Positions 7,071 through 15,208 of a stretch of 64,000 nucleotides of DNA are shown in pieces. The position numbers were made by a program, and so were the translations under genes. A model generated the notes under the pieces. It saw only the letters and a list, made by a program, of their open reading frames with translations, was not told where the DNA came from and ran no database searches. Numbering within the stretch: the stretch's first letter is position 1; each line of letters opens with the position of its first letter. This stretch comes from Pseudomonadota bacterium (lineage in GTDB: Bacteria; Pseudomonadota; Gammaproteobacteria; Burkholderiales; Gallionellaceae), in NCBI GenBank assembly GCA_021787435.1, contig JAJYLY010000002.1, forward strand, positions 1 to 64,000. The letters are read 5' to 3'.

Positions 7071-8282
7071 ATGAACAAGAATTTTCTCAAGGCAGGCCAT
7101 ACGCCGACGCTGCTGTCAGCATTTTTGTACTTCGATCTGGCCTTCATGGTCTGGGTGCTGCTGGGTCCGCTGGGTGTGCAGATTGCCGCCAGCCTGCATT
7201 TGACGCCGATACAAAAGGGCATGATGGTCGCCACTCCCATATTGTCCGGAGCTCTGTTGCGCGTCGTGATGGGATTGCTGGTCGAACAGGTCAAACCGAA
7301 GATTGCAGGCGCGATCGGTCAGACGATCGTCATTGCAACGCTGTTCGTTGCGTGGCGCGCCGGCATACATACCTATGAACAGGCGCTGATACTCGGCGCA
7401 TTCCTAGGCGTTGCAGGCGCATCATTCGCTGCCGCGTTGCCGCTTGCCTCGCGCTGGTATCCAGCGGAACATCAGGGCACAGCAATGGGCATAGCCGGCG
7501 CCGGCAATTCGGGCACCGCGCTGGCCGCGCTGGTAGCGCCCGGCCTTGCGATATCATACGGCTGGACTAATGTTTTCGGTCTTGCGCTGATCCCGCTGAT
7601 CGCCGTTTTTATCTTTTACATGAAAATGGCCAAGGATGCCCCCGATTGCCCGCCGGCCAAATCCCTGGCTGAATTCCTCTGCGTGCTGAAGGATCGGGAT
7701 GCATGGTGGTTCATGTTCTTCTACTCGGTCACGTTTGGCGGCTTCGTAGGGCTGGCCTCCTCGCTGACCATCTATTTCAACGCGCAATATGGACTGGATG
7801 CGAAGACGGCAGGATTCTTCACCGCTGCCTGTGTATTTGCAGGCTCGATGGTGCGCCCGATGGGCGGCAACATCGCCGACCGCATCGGCGGCGTGAAGTC
7901 GCTCACCGCGATGTATTGCATAGCGGCCATTTCTATGGCCGCCGTTAGCTTTGCGCCAGACAGCCCTTGGACTGCGCTTGCGATGTTCGTGGTTGCGATG
8001 CTGAGCCTGGGGATGGGCAACGGCGCGGTATTTCAGCTTGTGCCGCAGCGCTTCCGAAAGGAGATCGGCGTGATGACCGGACTGGTCGGCATGGCGGGTG
8101 GCATAGGCGGCTTCTACCTGGCTTCCAGCCTGGGTTATTCCAGGCAGATGACGGGCAGTTACCAGGCAGGCTTTATGATCTTCGCCGCACTGGCAGTCAT
8201 TGCCCTAGTCGGCCTGACCGGTGTCAAGACACGCTGGCGCACGACCTGGGGGGCATCACACCTGACCGCTGCAAAGATCTGA
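7071..8282 (+). CDS. Nitrate/nitrite transporter, MFS (NNP family)
   Basis: 403 residues with about 12 hydrophobic segments. Both nitrate-signature regions of the NarK/NrtP family are present: GAGNSG at residues 143-148 and GMGNGAVFQLVPQRF with GLVGMAGGIGG in the C-terminal half. The start ATG follows GGGAAG seven bases upstream. The family imports nitrate or exchanges nitrate and nitrite across the inner membrane. Position beside nasA/nirBD and ahead of nasS-nasT argues for assimilatory nitrate uptake. First gene of the rightward sigma-54-dependent unit. Confidence 0.93.
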   Translation: MNKNFLKAGHTPTLLSAFLYFDLAFMVWVLLGPLGVQIAASLHLTPIQKGMMVATPILSGALLRVVMGLLVEQVKPKIAGAIGQTIVIATLFVAWRAGIHTYEQALILGAFLGVAGASFAAALPLASRWYPAEHQGTAMGIAGAGNSGTALAALVAPGLAISYGWTNVFGLALIPLIAVFIFYMKMAKDAPDCPPAKSLAEFLCVLKDRDAWWFMFFYSVTFGGFVGLASSLTIYFNAQYGLDAKTAGFFTAACVFAGSMVRPMGGNIADRIGGVKSLTAMYCIAAISMAAVSFAPDSPWTALAMFVVAMLSLGMGNGAVFQLVPQRFRKEIGVMTGLVGMAGGIGGFYLASSLGYSRQMTGSYQAGFMIFAALAVIALVGLTGVKTRWRTTWGASHLTAAKI

Positions 8283-8304
8283 TGTGGTAATCTCGCATCA
8301 ACCC

Positions 8305-10011
8305 ATGAACAAAAAAACACTGCGGATCGATCTTGGTTACACCTCATTGGCGGGCCAGCGCCCGCGCAACGAGGATTATTGCGCAGGCGTCACGCCCGAT
8401 GGCGCACTGCTTGAAAACAAGGGTATGCTGGTTGCAATAGCCGATGGCGTGGGCGGACATGCCCACGGCCGTGAGGCGTCGGAATACTGCGTGCGCAGCC
8501 TGTTGGCCGATTATTACTCGACGCCAGAGACTTGGAGCATTACGCAGTCTCTGGAAAAAGTCATAGCCTCACTCAATCGCTGGCTTTATTCGCACAGCCG
8601 GCGGGCGCGTGAAACGGCCGGCATGGCGACTACCTTGTCCGCTGTCGTTTTTCGCGGCAGGCGCTATGCCATCGCGCATGTCGGCGATACCCGCATATAC
8701 CGCCTGCGCAACAGCGAACTGTCGCTTCTGACGGAAGACCACGTGTGGGTACACCCGGAATTTAGCAATGTGCTCTCGCGCGCAGTGGGGCTCGACGCAA
8801 ATCTTTCCATAGACTTTACTGATGGGGAGCTTGTCGAAAACGATCTGTTCCTGCTTGCCAGCGACGGCGTCTGGAATGTGCTCGACGATAAAAGCTTGGT
8901 CAAACTGCTCGAATCGCAAGGCAGCATGGAGGACATTGCCGCGCGCATCGCGCTGGCGTCGACCAAGGCCGGGAGCGAGGACAACTGCACTGCGCTGGTT
9001 GCAAGTATCCTTCAACTGCCGCCAGAAAGCCTGCGCGACAATGTCGCATGCGTTGCCGAGCTCCCGCTCCCGCACAGGTTGAAACCCGGGCAGAGCATCG
9101 ACGGCCTTGAAGTGCTCGATGTGATCCATGACTCGCGCATCACGATACTCTACCTTGTGCATGATCCGGTGACAGACCAGCGCTGTGTGCTGAAGACGTT
9201 GCATGCCCATGCCGATGCGGCGGATATCGCCGCGATCGCCTATGAAGAATGGCTTGCGCGCCGCGTTGACAGTGTCCATTTCCCGCAGGTGCTGAACTGG
9301 CCGCAGCGCGCGTTTCTTTACTATCTGACGACCTGGCATGAAGGTGCCACGCTCGCACGCCATCTGGAACTGGGGAGGCGCTTCACCCCGGTCGAGGCAG
9401 CCGACTTTGCCGCACGCATGTTAAAGGGAATTGCTGCGCTGCACAGAATGGGCATCATCCATCGCGACATCAAACCCGACAACCTGCATCTTGGCGCCGA
9501 TGGACGCCTGCGCCTGCTCGATTTGGGCGTTGCCGCATCCGATGGCCTGGATGCGGGGGAGATCTTCAGTGAGATCAACAATCCGGGCACGCCCTCTTTC
9601 ATGGCACCCGAGCTTTACAGGGGTTCATCCGCGAATGAAGCCAGCGACCTTTATGCGGCCGGCGTCACGCTGTATTATCTTTTGACGCGCAAGTATCCTT
9701 ACGGCGAGATAGAACCTTTTCAGACGCCGCGCTTTGGCGATCCCGCGCCGCCAGCGCGCTACCGTCCCGACATACCGGAATGGCTGGAATCAGTGATGCT
9801 CAAGGCTGTTGCCCGTGAGCCTTCCGATCGCTTCGAAACGGCAGAGGAATTTCTGCTTGCGCTGGAATGCGGCGCTCAAAGCCCGCTGCGCGTCGCCCGT
9901 CGCACCCCGTTGTTCAAGCGCGATCCGGTGATGGGCTTGAAGCTGCTTGCACTGGCTTCGCTCATCGCCAATATTCTGCTTATTTTTCTATTGCTGGCGA
10001 GACATTCATGA
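8305..10011 (+). CDS. PP2C phosphatase / Ser-Thr kinase fusion, membrane-anchored
   Basis: 568 residues from the ATG at 8305. A GTG at 8284 is also possible, and neither has a clear ribosome site. The N-terminal half is a PP2C phosphatase: RPRNEDYCA, IADGVGGHAHG, AHVGDTRIY, LLASDGVW and EDNCTALV supply the metal-binding Asp residues. The C-terminal half is a Hanks-type kinase with the Lys of VLKTLHA, catalytic HRDIKPDN, a DLG in place of DFG, and GTPSFMAPE. A single transmembrane helix closes the protein. Homologous fusions sit in nitrate clusters of Pseudomonas and other Proteobacteria, but to my knowledge their substrate is unsettled. The stop overlaps the nasS start (ATGA). Confidence 0.92.
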   Translation: MNKKTLRIDLGYTSLAGQRPRNEDYCAGVTPDGALLENKGMLVAIADGVGGHAHGREASEYCVRSLLADYYSTPETWSITQSLEKVIASLNRWLYSHSRRARETAGMATTLSAVVFRGRRYAIAHVGDTRIYRLRNSELSLLTEDHVWVHPEFSNVLSRAVGLDANLSIDFTDGELVENDLFLLASDGVWNVLDDKSLVKLLESQGSMEDIAARIALASTKAGSEDNCTALVASILQLPPESLRDNVACVAELPLPHRLKPGQSIDGLEVLDVIHDSRITILYLVHDPVTDQRCVLKTLHAHADAADIAAIAYEEWLARRVDSVHFPQVLNWPQRAFLYYLTTWHEGATLARHLELGRRFTPVEAADFAARMLKGIAALHRMGIIHRDIKPDNLHLGADGRLRLLDLGVAASDGLDAGEIFSEINNPGTPSFMAPELYRGSSANEASDLYAAGVTLYYLLTRKYPYGEIEPFQTPRFGDPAPPARYRPDIPEWLESVMLKAVAREPSDRFETAEEFLLALECGAQSPLRVARRTPLFKRDPVMGLKLLALASLIANILLIFLLLARHS

Positions 10012-11198
10012 AACAAACGGATACAACGGATCCCGTGCTGCCGATGGCCTCAGCCTGGATTTCAGGTTCTGATGCGCCAGAGCTCAAGGAAATCCGGGTG
10101 GGCTTCATGCCGCTGACCGATTGTGCATCGTTGATCATCGCACATGTGATGAAGTACGATGAGAAATACGGCATAAAGATCATCCCGTCCAGGGAAGTAT
10201 CCTGGGCCAATGTGCGCGACAAGCTCATCAATGGCGAACTGCATGCCGCGCATGTTCTGTATGGCCTGATCTACGGCGTGCACCTGGGCATAGGCGGGCA
10301 GAAAAAGGATATGTCGGTGCTGATGAATTTGAACAATAACGGCCAGGGAATCACGCTGTCCAATCAGTTGAAAAAGCGCGGCGTGACAGGCGGCGCTGCG
10401 CTGAAAAATTTGCTGGACAGTGAAAGACGCGATTACACCTTCGCGCAGACATTTCCCACCGGCACCCATGCGATGTGGTTGTATTACTGGCTCGCATGCA
10501 ATGGCATCCATCCGCTGAACGACGTCAGCATCATTACGCTGCCGCCGCCGCAAATGGTATCAAACATGCGCATGGACAGTGTGGACGGATTCTGCGCCGG
10601 CGAGCCATGGAATAATTGCGCCATTTACGAGAAGGCGGGATTTACTGTGGCAACTACTCAGGATATTTGGCCGGATCATCCCGAGAAAGTGCTGGGCTGC
10701 ACGGCAGAATTTGCGAAAAAATATCCCAACAGTGCCCGCGCATTGATCATGGCTGTGCTGGAGGCCTCGAAATATATTGATGACATGGCCAACCGCCGCA
10801 AGGTATCGGAAATCATCGCCGGCAAAGCGTACATAGACTGTCCGGTGGAGGTGATAGATCAGCGCATGGAAGGCAAATATGAAGATGGTCTGGGCCGCAA
10901 ATGGAACGATGCGCATTGTCTTAAGTTTTGTGGCGATGGCGCGGTGAATTTTCCCTATCTGTCAGATGGGATGTGGTTTTTGACGCAGCACAGGCGCTGG
11001 GGGTTGCTGAAACAGGATCCGGATTATCTGGCCGTTGCCAAAGAAATCAATCAGATAGAATTATATAAGCAGGCAGCGTCACAGGTGAAAATAGCGGTGC
11101 CAGAGGATGTGATGCGCACCTCCAGGCTGATGGATGGAACAATATGGAATGGGCATGATCCGCAAGGATATGCAGCCAGCTTTGAGATAAGGGCGTGA
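10008..11198 (+). CDS. nasS: Nitrate-responsive regulator NasS (NrtA-like, cytoplasmic)
   Basis: 396 residues resembling the nitrate-binding proteins NrtA/CmpA, but with no signal peptide or lipobox, so a cytoplasmic protein. Typical family stretches are VGFMPLTDCASLIIA near the N-terminus, then a segment with FPTGTHAMWLYYWLA, and later GEPWNN. In known NasS-NasT systems NasS holds NasT inactive until nitrate or nitrite binds. The ATG overlaps the stop of the kinase fusion. A longer in-frame reading back to 9867 lies inside the kinase gene and is rejected. Alone it could be taken for an ABC transporter binding protein, but no permease or ATPase follows and nasT does. Confidence 0.88.
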   Translation: MKQTDTTDPVLPMASAWISGSDAPELKEIRVGFMPLTDCASLIIAHVMKYDEKYGIKIIPSREVSWANVRDKLINGELHAAHVLYGLIYGVHLGIGGQKKDMSVLMNLNNNGQGITLSNQLKKRGVTGGAALKNLLDSERRDYTFAQTFPTGTHAMWLYYWLACNGIHPLNDVSIITLPPPQMVSNMRMDSVDGFCAGEPWNNCAIYEKAGFTVATTQDIWPDHPEKVLGCTAEFAKKYPNSARALIMAVLEASKYIDDMANRRKVSEIIAGKAYIDCPVEVIDQRMEGKYEDGLGRKWNDAHCLKFCGDGAVNFPYLSDGMWFLTQHRRWGLLKQDPDYLAVAKEINQIELYKQAASQVKIAVPEDVMRTSRLMDGTIWNGHDPQGYAASFEIRA

Positions 11199-11241
11199 TC
11201 GCCGCTGTTGCAATAAGGCTCGCGTCCACCAAGGGATAAAA

Positions 11242-11820
11242 TTGAAGCGCATACTGATCATTGACGATGCAAGAGACCGCGCCGCGTGGCTGAAGGCCAG
11301 CCTGGAGCTGGCAGAATATGTCGTGGCTGGGGTGCTGAGCTGGGAGCAGGTGGATGAGCGTTCCATACAGTCAGCCTCGGCGGATGTGATCATCGTGGAC
11401 GCGAATGCGCCGGGAAGGGATACGCTGGAACAGATCAGCCTGATGTCCAGGACGCTGGAAAAGCCTGTAGTGGTGCTGGGTGGACAGAAAGACAGCCAGA
11501 GCATACAGGCGGCAATGCGCGCGGGGGTCAGCGCCTATGTGTCGCATGAGGTAGAAGGCGAGGATATGAGCGGGATCATACAGGTGGCGGCCGCGCGGTT
11601 TGCCGAACACAAGCGATTGCGCGACGAATTGAAGGAAGCCAAAAGCCAGCTGCATGAACGCAAGTTGGTGGACAAGGCCAAGAACATCCTGATGCAGAGC
11701 CGCGGGTTTGACGAGGCGGAAGCGTACAGGAGGATGCGCAGCATGGCGATGAAGAAGGGGAAACGGATGGCCGAAATTGCCGAGGCGATCATATTGTCCG
11801 ATGAGCTGGGCGGAGAATAG
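11242..11820 (+). CDS. nasT: ANTAR-domain antiterminator NasT
   Basis: 192 residues from a TTG start with AAGGG six bases upstream. Residues 1-120 are a receiver-like domain with DD at 8-9 and D53, but the position after AYV that usually carries Lys is Ser, so phosphorylation control is doubtful. Residues 131-190 form an ANTAR RNA-binding domain (KAKNILMQSRGFDEAEAYRRM, then KRMAEIAEAI). Known role: binding paired hexaloop hairpins in leader RNA to prevent termination of nitrate assimilation transcripts. The matching target is present upstream of nirB at 6648-6706. Last gene of the rightward operon. Confidence 0.93.
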   Translation: MKRILIIDDARDRAAWLKASLELAEYVVAGVLSWEQVDERSIQSASADVIIVDANAPGRDTLEQISLMSRTLEKPVVVLGGQKDSQSIQAAMRAGVSAYVSHEVEGEDMSGIIQVAAARFAEHKRLRDELKEAKSQLHERKLVDKAKNILMQSRGFDEAEAYRRMRSMAMKKGKRMAEIAEAIILSDELGGE

Positions 11821-11830
11821 TCCTCGCGTT

Positions 11831-12769
11831 TTATTTTTTTTGAACCCCCCCCCGGTAAATAAAAAACGTGACGACAAGCAGCAGCGTGCCGGCGCTGACC
11901 GCGATCGGAAACCGGAAATCGGGATGCTCTATCACGAAAGGAAGGAGACCTACTGCAACCGCAGGCGGCGCGTGCAGCCTGAACGACTTGATGATGAACA
12001 TTGCAATTGCCATGGAAAGCATTGCCGAAGCAGGGTGATTTCCCAGCACCATCACGGCGCCGACGCCAGCAGTTGCGGTGAGCATGCATGCAATCACCAG
12101 GAGAACCGGCTTGGCAGCCCAGGGGCAGATATCGGAATGCGCAAACATTTCATAGGCGATCACGATGAGCGGAGGAAACATGATGAAGCGCAGACCGGTC
12201 AGCTTTGCCAGATATACATCAGCTAGCAAAAACACGATGAAAAAGGGTAGCCATACATATTGCCCCGGCGGCTGTTCGACAATGTCGTCTATCAGGTTTT
12301 CCGGGTCTTTGCGCGGGGGAATGAGTCCTGAAAAAACCTTCTTGTAGATGTACAGGCCGAGCACCAGCAGCGATGTCCCGAAGAGGATCGCAGCCGGATA
12401 AAGCCAGCTTTTTTCCTCGAGGACGATGGGGAGCAATCCTGCCGGGATGGCCGGTGCGATGGGGGAATGCAAAAGTTTGATGACCAGCAATGCCAGTGCG
12501 ATTGACAGCAGAACGGAAATTGCGCTGTAGCCAAGATGCTGTTCGATCAATAGGCCGATGACTGCGGTGAGCAATGGAGTGACAATCAGCAGGAAGGGTG
12601 CCCTGGCCCAGGTTCCCGTGGGGCGCGTGAAAACATCATAGGACAGGGCGGCAAGCTCCGGGAAGAGAAGATAGGAGATGCCCGTCAGAATGGCGACTTC
12701 GGCAACTCCGCCGATATATGCCAGCGCGGTCAGTTCGCCTATCAGCAGCAGTCCGATGAATTTCGCCAA
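11831..12769 (-). CDS. Polytopic membrane protein with two HPP-like repeats
   Basis: About 312 residues, nearly all hydrophobic helices, which read as two related halves. Each half runs from a FPELAALSYD- or FPPLIVIAYE-like helix through several membrane segments to a motif like that of HPP proteins. The motif is HSPIAPAIPAGLLPIVL in the first half and HAPPAVAVGLLPFVI in the second. No ATG suits the start: the open frame reaches 13015 but the part beyond 12777 is out-of-frame HPP sequence. I chose the TTG at 12769, six bases after the upstream stop, implying translational coupling. Near the C-terminus the coding strand has runs of nine G and eight A. Function unknown; possibly transport like its HPP neighbour. 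Confidence 0.6.
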   Translation of the reverse strand: MAKFIGLLLIGELTALAYIGGVAEVAILTGISYLLFPELAALSYDVFTRPTGTWARAPFLLIVTPLLTAVIGLLIEQHLGYSAISVLLSIALALLVIKLLHSPIAPAIPAGLLPIVLEEKSWLYPAAILFGTSLLVLGLYIYKKVFSGLIPPRKDPENLIDDIVEQPPGQYVWLPFFIVFLLADVYLAKLTGLRFIMFPPLIVIAYEMFAHSDICPWAAKPVLLVIACMLTATAGVGAVMVLGNHPASAMLSMAIAMFIIKSFRLHAPPAVAVGLLPFVIEHPDFRFPIAVSAGTLLLVVTFFIYRGGVQKK

Positions 12770-12774
12770 GATAT

Positions 12775-13323
12775 TCAGAACCAGATTTCTGGATAGCGCC
12801 TGGAGGTCGGTATGTTGTTCACCAGCAGCGCAACAAGAAGCAGCACCAGCGGGGAGATCGTGGCAGGCACCAGCACGTACAGATATCCGGCGTGATGGAT
12901 GGCGGGGGAACCGGCCACCGCGATCAGCGCCGTGGCTGCAGCGGGCGGATGCAGTGTCTTGGTGGCATGCATCACGGCGATCGAGGTGGCGACAGCCATT
13001 GCCTCTGCGAGCCACGGGTATTGGTGGAGCAGCTTCCAGCAGGTGACGCCTATGACAGCGGCGAGGAAATGCCCTCCCAGCAAATTACGCGGCTGGGCCA
13101 GCGGGCTGCGTATCGCGCCGTAGATCAGCACGGATGAGGCGCCCAGGGAGCCGACCATCAATGAAAGATCCGATCCCTCAAAATAGAAGTGATCCAGCCA
13201 TGCGACAGCAGATATGCCCAGGAATGCACCTATCCATGACCACCATATTTCCTGGTTGCTGACCCTGGGCGGGCTGCCGCGGGTCGAGCCCTTCATCTTG
13301 TTAAAGTATTCGTTCAGTTTCAT
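12775..13323 (-). CDS. HPP-family membrane protein
   Basis: 182 residues with about five membrane helices and the family hallmark HPPAAATALIAV (after ATKTL). The segment VGSLGASSVLIYG is also typical. HPP proteins of cyanobacteria and chloroplasts have been shown to transport nitrite, so a link with the neighbouring nitrate assimilation genes is attractive, though it is inference only. In some bacteria HPP and CBS domains are fused. Here the CBS protein is encoded just upstream with a four-base ATGA overlap, so the two probably act together. Confidence 0.88.
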   Translation of the reverse strand: MKLNEYFNKMKGSTRGSPPRVSNQEIWWSWIGAFLGISAVAWLDHFYFEGSDLSLMVGSLGASSVLIYGAIRSPLAQPRNLLGGHFLAAVIGVTCWKLLHQYPWLAEAMAVATSIAVMHATKTLHPPAAATALIAVAGSPAIHHAGYLYVLVPATISPLVLLLVALLVNNIPTSRRYPEIWF

Positions 13324-13904
13324 GGCAAATCATTCGGCCTGTACGCGGCGATGAAATCCTTTCTCAGCAACAAGCCCAGCAGCTTTCCGTCTGCATCCAC
13401 GACAGGCATGCTGCGCCCCGGATGCAAATCAAACTTTTTCATGATTTCCAGGAATCCAGCATGGTGGCCGATGGTCACCGCCGGCTTTGTCATGGCATCA
13501 AGAACCTCTGTTTCGTGGCAGCGGTGGGTGAATTCAAACGAGTCGTCGAGCAGCTTCAGAAGCAGTTCCATGAAGTTTTTCGCCTTGAGCCTTTTCATGA
13601 AATCGGTTTCGGTGAGCATGCCTGCCACATGTCCGTTTTCATCCACAACAGGCAGCCCTTTGTAGCCCGACTCGGCAAGCATCATCGCAGCCCTGTCGAG
13701 CGTGGTGTTTTGCTGCAGGGGGATGATGTCTGTGCGCATCAACCGCTTTGCCGTCACGCCCTTGAACAGTCGCTCTATCGCATGGCGGTGGGCGAGGTGG
13801 TAAATCGACCGGAAATCCTCTGTGGTGATATCCAGATAGCCTGGGATATGCTGCATCGCATCCAGGATGTCGGCGTCAGTCAGCTCTGTTTCATCTTCGT
13901 TCAT
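13320..13904 (-). CDS. CBS-domain protein linked to HPP transporter
   Basis: 194 residues from the ATG at 13904, which overlaps the marR stop (TGATG). Two CBS motifs can be seen. One spans roughly residues 50-105 (MRTDIIPLQQNTTLDRAA ... GLPVVDENGHVAGMLTETD). The other spans about 135-190 (AMTKPAVTIG ... MPVVDADGKLLGLLLRKDF). CBS pairs bind adenine nucleotides and gate transporters or enzymes. The gene sits between a MarR-like regulator and an HPP membrane protein in one transcription unit. The likely role is nucleotide-dependent control of the HPP protein (inferred from fused HPP-CBS architectures). Confidence 0.85.
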   Translation of the reverse strand: MNEDETELTDADILDAMQHIPGYLDITTEDFRSIYHLAHRHAIERLFKGVTAKRLMRTDIIPLQQNTTLDRAAMMLAESGYKGLPVVDENGHVAGMLTETDFMKRLKAKNFMELLLKLLDDSFEFTHRCHETEVLDAMTKPAVTIGHHAGFLEIMKKFDLHPGRSMPVVDADGKLLGLLLRKDFIAAYRPNDLP

Positions 13905-14326
13905 CAAGATTTCATTCCCAATTCATGAGCGCCGGGAATCTTGAAGATACCCTGCAGATTCAACAGCTCGTTGCGGTGTAGGCCTGCAATTTTTTTCACC
14001 AGCCTGTCCCCTTCGGGCGTGAGATATATCCGCACTTCTCGCTTGTCCTCTTTTCCGCGTTCCCGGTAAATCAGCCCCAGTTTTTCGCAGCGCGAAGCCA
14101 GCGATACGACGCCATTGTGTGGCGCCTGCAGGCGTTCGGCAAGTTCGCTGATCGTCGCCCACTCCCTGCCTTTGTAGCCTTTTACATGCAGCAGCAGAAG
14201 ATATTGAAGATTGGTGATGCCGGATTCGCGAGTAATGTCCTCGCTGAAACGCAAAAAACAGCGCAGCTGGTAGCGGAAATCCGAGAGGGCTTCAATCTCC
14301 TTTTTGGTGGCAGCATTCCTGGCCAT
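13904..14326 (-). CDS. MarR-family transcriptional regulator
   Basis: 140 residues from the ATG at 14326; a TTG at 14344 is an alternative. A winged-helix core is visible: YLLLLHVKGYKGREWATISELAERL, the recognition helix region NGVVSLASRCEKLGLI, and the wing KEDKREVRIYLTPEG. The family usually represses its own operon and a divergent gene, released by a small ligand. It heads the CBS-HPP-HPP-like operon and faces a DsrC/TusE-like gene. The inverted repeat between them is a candidate operator. The ligand is unknown; a nitrogen oxide or sulfur compound would fit the neighbourhood but is not shown. Confidence 0.88.
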   Translation of the reverse strand: MARNAATKKEIEALSDFRYQLRCFLRFSEDITRESGITNLQYLLLLHVKGYKGREWATISELAERLQAPHNGVVSLASRCEKLGLIYRERGKEDKREVRIYLTPEGDRLVKKIAGLHRNELLNLQGIFKIPGAHELGMKS

Positions 14327-14367
14327 ATAAATAAATCGCTGCAAAATAAAATTGAAAATAAATTAAC

Positions 14368-14401
14368 ATCATATTGTGATATTGTCAATGTATGATATAT
14401 T
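14368..14401. promoter_or_regulatory. Candidate MarR operator and DsrC-like promoter
   Basis: The arms ATCATA (14368-14373) and TATGAT (14391-14396) are inverted around a 17-base core in which TTG and CAA repeat the symmetry. On the plus strand TTGTGA (14374-14379) and TATATT (14396-14401) are spaced by 16 bases, a possible promoter for the gene at 14450. AT-rich DNA forms such repeats by chance fairly easily. Confidence 0.4.
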
Positions 14402-14449
14402 TATCGCGCGGCAAGGAATCCGACAAATATGAAATGCAAGGAGGAGAAA

Positions 14450-14764
14450 ATGCAATTGCCCGAGACCGATGTAGAGGGGTACCTGGTCGACCCCAATCTC
14501 TGGAATGAAGACATTGCCAGGGAATTTGCCCAGCAGGAAAACATCCAGCTTAACGAGGATCACTGGGATGCGATCAGCTTCATGCGCCAGTATTATGCCG
14601 AGCACCAGATAGCACCCGATGTCCGCCATGTGACGAAACATCTGGCCGAGCGACTGGGGCCCGATTCGCGCAACAAGATTTTTGAGCTGTTTCCATACGG
14701 GTATGTGAAACAGGCCTGCAGGATCGCAGGCATGAAGAGGCCAAGGGGATGGAGCACGGGCTGA
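14450..14764 (+). CDS. DsrC/TusE-like protein lacking the penultimate cysteine
   Basis: 104 residues. The ATG at 14450 is chosen because AGGAGG lies six bases upstream; an earlier ATG at 14429 encodes the ribosome site itself. The DsrC fold sequence is clear (DPNLWNEDIAREFA, then HWDAISFMRQYY and FPYGYVKQACRIAGMKRPRG). DsrC has two C-terminal cysteines, and TusE keeps only the penultimate one. Here Cys90 in KQACRIAG corresponds to the upstream Cys of DsrC, while the penultimate Cys is missing (the end is GWSTG). It therefore cannot form the DsrC-type disulfide or persulfide arm. It may be regulatory or a substrate binder. It faces the MarR gene. Confidence 0.85.
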   Translation: MQLPETDVEGYLVDPNLWNEDIAREFAQQENIQLNEDHWDAISFMRQYYAEHQIAPDVRHVTKHLAERLGPDSRNKIFELFPYGYVKQACRIAGMKRPRGWSTG

Positions 14765-14819
14765 GCTTCGAATGCCCGCGCTGTGGCGCGGCGGTTGACC
14801 GGAAGGCTAATCGGAGATT

Positions 14820-15194
14820 TCAGGCAAAACGCTGCTGCAGGTATTTGATGATGTCCCCCGATTCATATAGCCAGTTTACCTTGCCCTGATCATCCGTGAT
14901 CTTGAGGCAGGGTGTCTGCACCTTTCCGCCTCCTTTGAGCAAGTCGCCGCGGTGTACGGCATCGTGCTGTGCATCGCGCAGTTCTATCGGCAGGGAAAGC
15001 CTGGCCATTTCATGGCGGACCTTGATGCAGAAAGGGCAGGTTTTAAAATGATATAGCGCAAGCTTCCCGCATGACTGGTCGACCTGTTGCTGGGCTTTGG
15101 TTTCGCGCGTCATGCCCTTGGGGGTGGCAAGTTTTGCCCAGAGCAGCATGAAGGGCATCAATATCAGGCGCAGCGTCTTGAAAAATATCCTCAT
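14820..15194 (-). CDS. Membrane-anchored glutaredoxin-like protein
   Basis: 124 residues from the ATG at 15194, which has AAGGAT upstream. An N-terminal hydrophobic helix (LRLILMPFMLLWAKLA) is followed by a glutaredoxin-type domain with the dithiol motif CPFC and the later KVQTPCLKI cis-Pro region. The likely role is reduction of glutathione-mixed disulfides at the membrane. The sidedness of the catalytic domain cannot be decided; the N-terminal charges suggest it faces the cytoplasm or remains tethered by an uncleaved signal. It begins just after the DUF748 gene on the same strand, with no gap. Confidence 0.82.
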   Translation of the reverse strand: MRIFFKTLRLILMPFMLLWAKLATPKGMTRETKAQQQVDQSCGKLALYHFKTCPFCIKVRHEMARLSLPIELRDAQHDAVHRGDLLKGGGKVQTPCLKITDDQGKVNWLYESGDIIKYLQQRFA

Positions 15195-15208
15195 TGTTTC
15201 ATCCTTGT

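Noticed and set aside
11803..11841. Possible terminator after nasT (GCGG...TCGC then T run)
   Set aside because: Only about four base pairs hold before a mismatch; the T run is more simply the coding A run of the convergent gene.
12778..13015. N-terminal extension of the tandem HPP-like protein
   Set aside because: This part is Arg/Cys/His-rich, non-membrane sequence and is the shadow of the HPP gene in the same strand.
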